Source: Bacteroidales bacterium UBA2716
GTDB taxonomy: Bacteria > Bacteroidota > Bacteroidia > Bacteroidales > UBA932
DNA: 6,151 nt
Assembly: GCA_002354005.1 (NCBI GenBank)
Contig: DEKS01000046.1
Location: 1 to 6,151 of the forward strand
Direction of reading: 5' to 3'
Under the pieces are notes generated by a model, which saw only the letters and a program-made list of their open reading frames with translations, was not told where the DNA came from and made no database searches. A program made the translations under genes and the position numbers. Shown piece by piece: positions 1 to 6,151 of this stretch; position 1 is the first letter of the stretch; each line of letters opens with the position of its first letter.

Positions 1-108
1 CGGCAAACGGTTGGCCCGATGAACAAGAACTTGGTAGAAGGCTGGAAGGCAGGGGTAATGCTGCATAAGAAGCAAAAGCCCGATAACTATCCGAACTGCC
101 GACAGTAA
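1..108 (+). CDS. Possible C-terminal tail of an unrecognised upstream ORF
   Basis: Frame 1 is open from the window edge to a TAA at 106-108, giving about 35 residues that end in DNYPNCRQ. I recognise no family in it. An open run this short is weak evidence for a gene, and a second frame is also open until 66-68. The same bases read equally well as part of a structured RNA (see the entry for 1-187), so this may not be coding at all. The bases left of the window would settle the matter. Confidence 0.2.
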   Translation, partial: RQTVGPMNKNLVEGWKAGVMLHKKQKPDNYPNCRQ

Positions 109-150
109 ACCAAGCGGGTATAAACCGGAAAGAGTACGTCCATAACTGGG

Positions 151-187
151 GAGGTCTCGCAGGCGAGGCTTCAAAAAAAAAAGAAGC
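151..187 (+). repeat. Hairpin followed by an A10 tract and a second inverted repeat
   Basis: GAGGTCTCG (151-159) and CGAGGCTTC (164-172) form a 9-bp stem with two G-U pairs around the loop CAGG. Ten A residues follow (173-182). GCTTC (168-172) is also repeated inverted as GAAGC (183-187) around the A tract, so two mutually exclusive stems share the same arm. It is not a normal intrinsic terminator on either strand, because on the + strand the stem is followed by A rather than T, and on the - strand the T run comes before the stem. The function is unknown. Confidence 0.5.
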
Positions 188-236
188 ACTCACTACTTTT
201 GTTTTCCTCCTACTCTATTATTATGGCCATTCTGGT

Positions 237-279
237 GTCATTTCGAGCGGAGCGTGGGAGGGCGAAGTCGAGAAATCTC
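237..279. repeat. REP-like dispersed palindromic repeat of Bacteroidota type
   Basis: The element starts GTCATTTCGAGCGGAGCG and ends GCGAAGTCGAGAAATCTC. The outer arms ATTTC (240-244) and GAAAT (272-276) pair, and the GC-rich interior pairs imperfectly. The form GTCATTTCGA...GAGAAATCTC matches, from general knowledge, a repeat scattered between genes in many Bacteroidales genomes. Only one copy lies in the window, so its repetitive nature is not shown here. It sits directly upstream of the GH3 promoter box. Reading through it creates spurious short ORFs on both strands. Confidence 0.65.
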
Positions 280-290
280 ATAAAAATTCG

Positions 291-298
291 TATCTTTA
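291..298 (+). promoter_or_regulatory. Putative -7 box of the GH3 gene promoter
   Basis: TATCTTTA matches the Bacteroidota -7 consensus TAnnTTTG at all but the last base. The expected -33 position, 19 bases upstream (268-271), reads TCGA and does not match TTTG; it falls inside the REP-like element. If the box is used, transcription would begin at about 303-306, at or within a few bases of the GH3 start codon, so the mRNA would have essentially no leader. No Shine-Dalgarno is present before the ATG, which fits this. Confidence 0.45.
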
Positions 299-302
299 TG
301 CC

Positions 303-2393
303 ATGAAAAAGATTTCGCAAACCCTTATTATTGCACTTCTGGCGGCAGTATCCTGCGGGACATCTTCCCCCGAGAAACGGGCTAAAGAGCTCATTTCCAA
401 AATGACCATTGAAGAAAAAGCATCTCTTATGCTGGACGAATCCCATGCAGTAGAAGGCCTTGGAATCCGTTCTTACAACTGGTGGAACGAGGCCCTTCAC
501 GGAGTTGCCAGAAACGGAAAGGCCACCGTATTTCCCATGCCCATCGGCATGGCCGCCTCTTTTGACGAACCGCTGGTGTACAGCGTCTTCACCGCAGTGA
601 GCGACGAAGCCCGCATCAAGTACCGCCAAGCCGTGGAGACAGAGCATGTGGGCCAGTATCAAGGCCTTACGTTCTGGACGCCGAACATCAACATTTTCCG
701 CGACCCCCGCTGGGGAAGGGGCATGGAAACCTACGGGGAAGACCCTTATCTTACCGGACAGCTGGGCATGGCGGTGGTCCGGGGCCTCCAGGGACCGGCC
801 GACGCCCCCATGCTGAAAGCCCACGCCTGCGCCAAGCACTTTGCCGTGCACTCGGGGCCGGAATGGAACCGCCATTCCTTCAATGCCGAAGTCAGCGAGC
901 GGGACCTCCGGGAAACCTATCTTCCGGCCTTCCGCGACCTGGTGGTGAAAGCCGGCGTCAAGGAGGTGATGATAGCCTATAACCGCTTCCGCGGAGTCCC
1001 CTGCGGCGCCAACGACTACCTTGTCAACGACATCCTGCGTGGAGAATGGGGCTACAAGGGCCTGATTGTATCGGACTGCGGAGCCATCGCCAATTTCTAC
1101 ATGCCCGGACGGCACGGCTACAGCGAAGACGCAGCCCACGCGGCGGCGGCAGCCGTCCATACGGGAACGGACCTGAACTGCGGCGGCACCTATGAACATA
1201 TACCGGAAGCGGTCTCCCGCGGCCTGCTGGACGAAAAAGACATCGACCGCAGCCTGGAGCGCCTGCTTTCCGAGAGGATACGCCTGGGCGAACTTGACCG
1301 CGACCTGGGGCCGTGGAAAACGCTGCCGGAGAGCATGGTGGAGGGTGATGAGCATTTGGCCCTGTCCCTTAAAATGGCCGAAGAAAGCCTGGTGCTCCTT
1401 CAGAACAACAATTCCATCCTGCCCCTTGAAGCCGGTACCCGCATAGCCCTTGTGGGCCCCAATGCCGACGACCGCGAAATGCAGTGGGGAAACTACAATC
1501 CCATTCCGGAAAAGACCGTTACCCTTGCCGATGCCCTTAAAGAGCGCGTCCCGGATTTGACGGTGGTCAAGGGCTGCGAACATGTTCTTGGCGAGGCCGA
1601 TGTAAAAGCCGTACTTGAGAAAACGAAAGGCATTGAAACTGTGATTTTTGCAGGAGGAATTTCGCCTCGGCTGGAAGGCGAGGAAATGTCGGTGGACCTC
1701 CCCGGATTCAGGGGCGGAGACAGGGAAGACATAGAGCTTCCGGCCGTTCAGAGAAACCTCATCAAAGCCCTCAAGGATGCAGGCAAGAAGGTGATCCTTG
1801 TGAACTTCTCCGGATGTGCAATCGGCCTGGAACCTGAGACAAAATCCTGCGAGGCCATACTGCAGGCATGGTATCCCGGAGAGATGGGTGGCACAGCCAT
1901 TGCCAACATTCTCTACGGAGATGTGGTTCCTTCAGGCAAACTCCCCGTCACTTTCTACAAGAATGTCTCCCAGCTCCCGGACTTCCAGGATTACTCCATG
2001 AAAGGCCGTACATACCGTTATTTTGACGGTGAGCCGCTGTTCCCCTTCGGCTTCGGCCTAAGTTACACTTCATTTGAGTATGGCATTGCCGAAGTCAAAA
2101 AAGGCAAAGTCATAATCCCCGTCACAAATGCAGGAAGCACGGATGCCGAAGAAATTGTGCAGCTTTATGTCAGCCGTCCATCAGACACTGAAGGGCCTCT
2201 GAAAACCCTCCGTGGATTCACCCGCGTTGCCATTTCCGCCGGTGAAACCGTCAAGGTGGAGCTGCCGCTTACTGATGAGACTTTCATGGCCTGGGATGAG
2301 GACGCCCAGCGCATGCTCCCGCAGAAAGGAGAGTGGCTTTTGATGTATGGCGGAAGCTCCGGATCTTTGAAGAGTGTAGCGCACAGACTTTGA
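303..2393 (+). CDS. Glycoside hydrolase family 3 lipoprotein (beta-xylosidase/arabinofuranosidase-like)
   Basis: This is a retaining exo-glycosidase expected to release beta-linked sugars from the non-reducing end of oligosaccharides. Residues 1-18 form a lipoprotein signal (KK, a hydrophobic stretch, AVSC with C18 lipidated), so the enzyme is anchored in a membrane, periplasmic or at the surface. The GH3 N-terminal barrel spans about 30-330: DPRWGRGMETYGEDP (134-148), AKHF (177-180), an AEVSERDLRETYLPAF stretch, and nucleophile D258 in IVSDCGAI. The C-terminal alpha/beta domain spans about 360-590 and a fibronectin III-like domain about 615-690. The acid/base is probably a Glu in LEGEE (457-461), E458 or E460. 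DPRWGRG, SDCG and AYNRFRGVPCGAND favour the xylosidase/arabinofuranosidase branch over classical beta-glucosidases, but this is inference. At 696 residues it is slightly short for that branch, yet all domains are present. The ATG at 303 gives the complete signal peptide. The gene is followed by a terminator and then a SusC/SusD pair, which points to a PUL role. Confidence 0.95.
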   Translation: MKKISQTLIIALLAAVSCGTSSPEKRAKELISKMTIEEKASLMLDESHAVEGLGIRSYNWWNEALHGVARNGKATVFPMPIGMAASFDEPLVYSVFTAVSDEARIKYRQAVETEHVGQYQGLTFWTPNINIFRDPRWGRGMETYGEDPYLTGQLGMAVVRGLQGPADAPMLKAHACAKHFAVHSGPEWNRHSFNAEVSERDLRETYLPAFRDLVVKAGVKEVMIAYNRFRGVPCGANDYLVNDILRGEWGYKGLIVSDCGAIANFYMPGRHGYSEDAAHAAAAAVHTGTDLNCGGTYEHIPEAVSRGLLDEKDIDRSLERLLSERIRLGELDRDLGPWKTLPESMVEGDEHLALSLKMAEESLVLLQNNNSILPLEAGTRIALVGPNADDREMQWGNYNPIPEKTVTLADALKERVPDLTVVKGCEHVLGEADVKAVLEKTKGIETVIFAGGISPRLEGEEMSVDLPGFRGGDREDIELPAVQRNLIKALKDAGKKVILVNFSGCAIGLEPETKSCEAILQAWYPGEMGGTAIANILYGDVVPSGKLPVTFYKNVSQLPDFQDYSMKGRTYRYFDGEPLFPFGFGLSYTSFEYGIAEVKKGKVIIPVTNAGSTDAEEIVQLYVSRPSDTEGPLKTLRGFTRVAISAGETVKVELPLTDETFMAWDEDAQRMLPQKGEWLLMYGGSSGSLKSVAHRL

Positions 2394-2436
2394 TTCTTGA
2401 CAAAACAACCTTGCATAATTGCGAACTCTGCACCCG

Positions 2437-2474
2437 ACAAACCCGATTGACCAAAAATCGGGTTTGTTTTTTTT
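2437..2474 (+). terminator. Intrinsic terminator after the GH3 gene
   Basis: ACAAACCCGATT (2437-2448) and AATCGGGTTTGT (2456-2467) form a perfect 12-bp stem with a 7-base loop, followed by a run of eight T (2467-2474). It lies 43 bases after the GH3 stop codon. It should separate most GH3 transcription from the SusC/SusD operon. Its 3' arm also carries the -33 box of the next promoter. The opposite strand lacks a comparable T run after the stem (the sequence there reads CGGGTGCAG), so it acts in one direction. Confidence 0.9.
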
Positions 2475-2493
2475 ACTAAAGTCTGTACTTTTG
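2463..2493 (+). promoter_or_regulatory. Bacteroidota-type promoter of the SusC/SusD operon
   Basis: TTTG (2463-2466), a 19-base spacer and TACTTTTG (2486-2493) match the housekeeping -33/-7 consensus TTTG-N19-TAnnTTTG exactly. Transcription would start near 2499-2501, leaving an A/T-rich leader of about 35 bases before the ATG at 2536. No Shine-Dalgarno is visible in that leader, which is normal for this phylum. The -33 box lies inside the 3' arm of the preceding terminator. I see no clear operator, so any sugar-responsive regulator must bind a site I cannot recognise or be encoded elsewhere. Confidence 0.75.
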
Positions 2494-2535
2494 GTATGCT
2501 TAAAGCCATAAATAGCACTTTTAAACCATATAATC

Positions 2536-5500
2536 ATGAGTTTTATTAAACGGTTTGGTTTGTTATCCGGGATACTGATCCTGGTGGCGTCATATGGGGC
2601 TTATGCCCAAACTGTGACGGTAAAAGGAACGGTATCAGATGCGGTAGGCCCTGTTATCGGTGCCGTGGTTCTTTCTGGAAATGCCAATGCAGTAACGGAC
2701 ATTGACGGCGGTTACACCATCAGCGTTGCATCAAACGCCGTTTTGGAGGTTTCCTGCCTGGGATATCAGACTCAGCAGGTTCCGGTGAACGGCCGCTCTG
2801 TCATTGACATTGTCCTTCAGGAAGATGCATTGGTGCTTCAGGAGGCAGTTGCACTGGGTTACGGAGCCCAGACAAAGAAAAAGGACCTTTCAGCCTCAGT
2901 GGGCGTTGTAAACAATGCAGAGGAACTGGCTTCCAGGCCGCTCACCAGCGCCACGGACATGCTTCAGGGCCAGATTCCCGGCGTTATGGTGAGCTCCAGC
3001 AGCGGAGACCCCACCCAGGCTCCTTCAATCCTCATCCGCGGACAAGGCTCCCAGAACGGAGACTCTGTCCTGTGGGTGGTTGACGGCGTGCCCGGCGCCC
3101 CTATCGTATCAATGAATGACATTGAAAGCATAGTGGTGCTCAAGGATGCGGCATCGGCCGCAATCTACGGCGCAACTTCCGGAGCCGGCGGTGTAATTTT
3201 GGTAACTACCAAGAAAGGCAAGGACGGCATACATGTGGAATATGACCTTGTCGCAGGCGCCAGGGCCCTTTCAAAACTGCCCCAGTCCCTGGATGCACAG
3301 CAGATGATAGAGATGCGTACGCGTTCCCTTTCAAATGCCGGAATCATTGCTTCGGCCGGTTACAACCCTGAGGTCAACCCCTGGATTGCCACAACCCGCA
3401 CCGACTGGTTCAAGGAGCTGTTCCGCACCGCTTTCTATCAGAGGCACAACGTAACCCTCAACTACGGAAGCGACAAACTCAAGTCTCGCCTTACCTTTAA
3501 TTACCAGGACAATCCCGGCGTGCTTGTAAGCTCTTACAGCAAAACCCTTGGTGTCCGCGCCAACCTTGATTACCAGCTCAACAAGTGGCTCAAGATAACG
3601 GAGGACCTGAGTTATACCCACAACTCCTCCCGCTCCTCGGATACCTACAGTGCATACTCCGGCACCATCCTCAATGCCATATATATGCCCCGTTCCTCGG
3701 AGCTTATCCAGTCGGCAGGTCCCCTTGCCGGAACATGGGGAGGATCGTTCACCCAGGACCCTGAGTATTTTGCCCAGTACGACAACTACTCTTCCCTCTT
3801 TGACGGAGCAAACCCCGTGCGTATAGCATCGGCCTACAGCCTGTGGAATGCCTACACTAATTTTTGGAGCACTACCGGACTTGAGATTGGAGAGATTGTG
3901 AAGGGGCTCAAGTTCCGCTCCAATTTCAGCATACATGTGCAGCAGGACATGTCAAAGCGCTTCGACCCCAGGGTCAAGGAAGTTGGTGCCGTAGATAATT
4001 CCAATGAGTTGAAATGGGATTCAAGCCGCTACGATACCTGGCGCAGCGAAAGCACTCTCACCTACGACCGCACCTTTGGAAAACACACCGTAGGTGCTCT
4101 TGGTGCCGTAACTTTTGACCATTACAACGGACGCTATTTCAGCCTTACAGGTACCGGCTTTGAAAATGAAAGCGATTATCTGCAGTACGCATCCCAGGCT
4201 TCCAGCAAAAGCGGCAATGACGGTTATTCCGGAGACGATGCCAACATCGCCCTTGTTGCCAGGCTCGCCTACAGCTACGCAGACCGCTATTTTGTGACGG
4301 CTTCATGGCGCAGGGACTACGCAGGACGTCTCCCCAAGGATCATAAATACGGAGATTTCCCGGCCGTGACCGGTGCATGGAAAATCTCAAACGAGCCTTT
4401 CTTCCCGAAGGTTGACGCAATAAGCCAGATTAAACTTCGTGCCTCTTGGGGCCGAATCGGAAACCTTGGTTCCATTCCAATGAACTACCTTTCATCTGTG
4501 CTTCATGCTGCCGGATGGCCTCCGTCAGAACTTGCTGCTATATACGGTGTAGAGAACAACGGCCGCTGGGGTGCCTTCATGTGGCCGGCAAGGCAGGTCA
4601 ACAACGCCCTTACCTGGGAAACCTCGGAGCAAACGGACCTCGGCCTTGACATAGATCTTTTCAAGGACCGCTTGAGCATCGGCGTAGACTGGTACAACAA
4701 ACTTACTTACAACCTTATCCAGGATCAGTCCACCGGTTGGCCCATCACTATCGGCTGGGATCCCATGAAGGTGAACCAGGGCATGATTCGCAACATGGGC
4801 GTTGAAGTGATGGCCGGATGGAACGATAGAATCGGCAAGGATTTCAGTTATCATGTCAGTGCAAACTTTGCCTGGAACCAGAACCGCGTGGTAACAACCG
4901 GTATCCTGGACGATAACGGCGAGGAAGCCCCTTGGGTTGACGACCGCTCTGCATGGCGCATGGTGCCATGGCTATACCGCACGGAGAAAGGCCAGCCGCT
5001 GGAGTCTTTCTATGTCATCAAGACAGACGGAATTTTCCAGAACGAGACTGAGATCTATCAGCACACGAAGGACGGAAAGCTTATCCAGCCAGCCGCCCAG
5101 CCCGGAGACCTCAAGTTTGTAGACTACAACAACGACGGCATCATTGACGACAAAGACCGCCAGTATGTGGGAAGCGCCATTCCTAAATACACCTTTGCTT
5201 TTACGGCAGGCTTCAACTGGAAGGACTTCAACTTCTCCATGATGTGGCAGGGAGTAGCCGGCAACAAGATTGCCTACGTTGCAAAGATGATGACACAGTC
5301 CGATGTAGAGGGCAATTTCAACCGCAGCGTCGAAATCCTCAATGCCTGGACTCCGGAGAATCCCACCTCCACCATTCCCCGTCTTTCCAAGAACGACCCT
5401 AACGGAAACTTTACCACCGCTTCCGACTGGTACATTGAAGACGGCAGTTATCTGCGCCTCAAGAATGTGACAGTGGGCTACGACTTCACGCGTCTTCTCC

Positions 5501-5673
5501 GGAAGATTCCTCACTTTGCTCTCAGAAACAGCACTGCAAGCATCTACTTCAGCGGTGAAAACCTCTTTACCATTACCAAGTATTCCGGCATGGATCCGGA
5601 GTGCGGAGGCTTTGACACCATGACCTATCCCGTTTCACGCGTGTTTGCACTTGGCGTTAAAATCAACTATTAG
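2536..5673 (+). CDS. SusC/RagA-family TonB-dependent outer-membrane transporter
   Basis: This is the outer-membrane barrel of a SusCD glycan importer, expected to bring oligosaccharides into the periplasm using TonB energy. Residues 1-24 form a Sec signal peptide with an AYA|Q cleavage site. A carboxypeptidase-regulatory-like (beta-sandwich) domain covers about 27-97. The plug covers about 115-228, with ILIRGQGS (165-172), VVDGVPG (181-187) and the SusC signature around LKDAASAAIYG (202-212) leading into VILVTTKKGK (220-229). The rest is the 22-strand-type barrel, ending in VFALGVKINY with an aromatic last residue as expected for barrel assembly. A calcium-loop-like DYNNDGIIDDKDR lies at 863-875. 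The length of 1045 residues is normal. There is no N-terminal STN domain, so control through an anti-sigma/ECF sigma pair is unlikely. It is followed after 11 bases by its SusD partner. Substrate is unknown; the neighbouring GH3 hints at a beta-linked, possibly pentose-containing glycan. Confidence 0.97.
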   Translation: MSFIKRFGLLSGILILVASYGAYAQTVTVKGTVSDAVGPVIGAVVLSGNANAVTDIDGGYTISVASNAVLEVSCLGYQTQQVPVNGRSVIDIVLQEDALVLQEAVALGYGAQTKKKDLSASVGVVNNAEELASRPLTSATDMLQGQIPGVMVSSSSGDPTQAPSILIRGQGSQNGDSVLWVVDGVPGAPIVSMNDIESIVVLKDAASAAIYGATSGAGGVILVTTKKGKDGIHVEYDLVAGARALSKLPQSLDAQQMIEMRTRSLSNAGIIASAGYNPEVNPWIATTRTDWFKELFRTAFYQRHNVTLNYGSDKLKSRLTFNYQDNPGVLVSSYSKTLGVRANLDYQLNKWLKITEDLSYTHNSSRSSDTYSAYSGTILNAIYMPRSSELIQSAGPLAGTWGGSFTQDPEYFAQYDNYSSLFDGANPVRIASAYSLWNAYTNFWSTTGLEIGEIVKGLKFRSNFSIHVQQDMSKRFDPRVKEVGAVDNSNELKWDSSRYDTWRSESTLTYDRTFGKHTVGALGAVTFDHYNGRYFSLTGTGFENESDYLQYASQASSKSGNDGYSGDDANIALVARLAYSYADRYFVTASWRRDYAGRLPKDHKYGDFPAVTGAWKISNEPFFPKVDAISQIKLRASWGRIGNLGSIPMNYLSSVLHAAGWPPSELAAIYGVENNGRWGAFMWPARQVNNALTWETSEQTDLGLDIDLFKDRLSIGVDWYNKLTYNLIQDQSTGWPITIGWDPMKVNQGMIRNMGVEVMAGWNDRIGKDFSYHVSANFAWNQNRVVTTGILDDNGEEAPWVDDRSAWRMVPWLYRTEKGQPLESFYVIKTDGIFQNETEIYQHTKDGKLIQPAAQPGDLKFVDYNNDGIIDDKDRQYVGSAIPKYTFAFTAGFNWKDFNFSMMWQGVAGNKIAYVAKMMTQSDVEGNFNRSVEILNAWTPENPTSTIPRLSKNDPNGNFTTASDWYIEDGSYLRLKNVTVGYDFTRLLRKIPHFALRNSTASIYFSGENLFTITKYSGMDPECGGFDTMTYPVSRVFALGVKINY

Positions 5674-5677
5674 GAGG
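5672..5677 (+). promoter_or_regulatory. Strong Shine-Dalgarno for the SusD gene, overlapping the SusC stop
   Basis: AGGAGG begins within the SusC stop codon (TAG, 5671-5673) and lies 7 bases before the SusD ATG at 5685. It is a full anti-16S match, while the GH3 and SusC genes have none. A ribosome finishing SusC would sit on this site, so coupled translation that keeps the two partners in step is a reasonable inference. It also fixes the SusD start. Confidence 0.75.
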
Positions 5678-5684
5678 AAGAGCC

Positions 5685-6151
5685 ATGAAAAAATATCATC
5701 TGTTTTTAATTGTCATAGCGGTATTGAGCCTGAACTCATGTGAGAAATTCCTTGATGTCAAGACTCAGGGATTCCAGGATGTGAGCAACTTCTTCAACAC
5801 GGACCGTGACGCCATCCGCGCTATATCGGCCTGCTACTATGAACTCCCTCAGGAGAGCCTTATAGGGCGTGACATCTATTGGGAGCAAGGTTGCTGCAAC
5901 GACTTCGTCTGGGGCCGCACCAGGGACTTCAATACCCTTGCAACCCTTCACTACACCGGTCAGGAAAAGCCCCTTCTGGATGCTTTCGGCCAAATTTACG
6001 CAAGGGCAATGAACCGCTGCAACTGGGTGATTCAAGGGCTCACCAACCGCAGCAAGGAGCGTACACTCTCGGCCATAGAGACCCGCTCCCTTGGAGAAGC
6101 CCTCTTCCTCAGGGCCTACTACCATTTCCTCATTGCCTACCGCTACGGTAC
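5685..6151 (+). CDS. SusD/RagB-family glycan-binding outer-membrane lipoprotein (5' part)
   Basis: This is the surface lipoprotein partner of the SusC transporter; it binds the glycan and closes over the barrel like a lid. The frame is open from the ATG to the window end, giving 155 residues plus two bases, so only about the first quarter to third of a usual 500-650-residue SusD is present. Residues 1-18 are the signal peptide and C19 is the lipidated cysteine (LNSC; Asn at -2 is acceptable but not typical). CEKFLDVKTQG right after the signal is the usual SusD opening. The N-terminal SusD-like region shows MNRCNWVI (109-116) and the TPR-like helix GEALFLRAYYHFLIAYRYG (137-155), a hallmark of the family. 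C50, C70, C71 and C112 are additional cysteines, more than usual for an exported Bacteroidota protein. It has no internal stop. The binding residues lie beyond the window. Confidence 0.95.
   Translation, partial: MKKYHLFLIVIAVLSLNSCEKFLDVKTQGFQDVSNFFNTDRDAIRAISACYYELPQESLIGRDIYWEQGCCNDFVWGRTRDFNTLATLHYTGQEKPLLDAFGQIYARAMNRCNWVIQGLTNRSKERTLSAIETRSLGEALFLRAYYHFLIAYRYG

Larger units (their letters stand above)
1..187 (+). other. Possible structured-RNA or group II intron-like remnant
   Basis: This stretch has the texture of a folded RNA rather than of a Bacteroidota intergenic spacer: short purine-rich runs with AAGCAAAAGC and GGTATAAACCGG-like elements. It ends in ACTGGGGAGGTCTCGC and a perfect 9-bp hairpin. 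From memory, the ACTGGGGAG-plus-hairpin segment resembles the sequence just 5' of the reverse-transcriptase ORF in some bacterial group II introns. No reverse transcriptase follows and no domain V is visible, so if the resemblance is real this would be a truncated remnant. The identification is inference and weakly held. Confidence 0.25.

Noticed and set aside
223..306. 27-codon ORF on the + strand whose stop overlaps the GH3 ATG (ATGA)
   Set aside because: It looks like a leader peptide with translational coupling, but it is made mostly of the REP-like repeat, has no ribosome binding site, and would begin upstream of the only promoter box seen.
1130..1160. GCG/GCA-rich run encoding AAHAAAAAV in the GH3 gene
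   Set aside because: It looks like a small repeat, but it is an alanine-rich helix in the barrel domain at a place where GH3 proteins are normally Ala-rich; no reading-frame effect is seen.
210..1583. Long open frame of 457 codons on the - strand opposite the GH3 gene
   Set aside because: It lies antisense to a gene with clear catalytic motifs, has no recognisable domain, and arises from the GC-rich third positions of the GH3 codons. Its last residues come from reading through the REP-like repeat.
3331..3936. 201-codon open frame on the - strand within the SusC gene
   Set aside because: It is a shadow of the SusC reading frame, with no recognised family and no promoter.
4972..5514. 180-codon open frame on the - strand within the SusC gene
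   Set aside because: It is entirely antisense to conserved SusC barrel sequence and shows no domain or start signal.
5736..6125. 129-codon open frame on the - strand at the right end
   Set aside because: It is opposite the SusD gene, whose lipobox and TPR-like helix are clear; the antisense frame has no recognisable feature.

Overview
The window looks like a piece of a Bacteroidota (probably Bacteroidales) chromosome with roughly 50-55% GC by eye. It carries the head of a polysaccharide utilization locus (PUL). The taxonomic signs are a SusC/SusD pair, -7 promoter boxes of the TAnnTTTG type, start codons without Shine-Dalgarno sites at two of the three genes, and a short REP-like palindrome of a kind often seen between genes in this phylum. 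The species cannot be fixed; an uncultured gut or rumen Bacteroidales is an inference.

Layout, all genes on the + strand. Positions 1-302 hold no confident gene. There is a short open tail to position 108, a possible structured RNA remnant ending in a strong hairpin and an A10 tract (to about 187), a REP-like repeat (237-279) and a -7 box directly before the first gene. Positions 303-2393 encode a glycoside hydrolase family 3 lipoprotein, of the type grouped with beta-xylosidases and arabinofuranosidases. A 12-bp intrinsic terminator follows (2437-2474), and its 3' arm overlaps the -33 box of the next promoter (2463-2493). Positions 2536-5673 encode a SusC/RagA-type TonB-dependent outer-membrane transporter. 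A strong Shine-Dalgarno overlapping its stop codon leads into a SusD/RagB-type glycan-binding lipoprotein (5685 onward), cut by the window end.

Likely joint function (inference from the SusCD paradigm): the SusD lipoprotein captures an oligosaccharide at the cell surface and delivers it to the SusC barrel, which imports it using TonB energy. The GH3 enzyme trims beta-linked sugars from the non-reducing end. The substrate cannot be fixed from this window; the GH3 type makes a xylose- or arabinose-containing glycan, or a beta-glucoside, the leading candidates. The remaining PUL genes probably continue to the right of the window.

I see no previously undescribed system. The most unusual points are regulatory: a nearly leaderless GH3 start next to a REP element, the terminator/promoter overlap, and a strong Shine-Dalgarno at the SusC-SusD junction.
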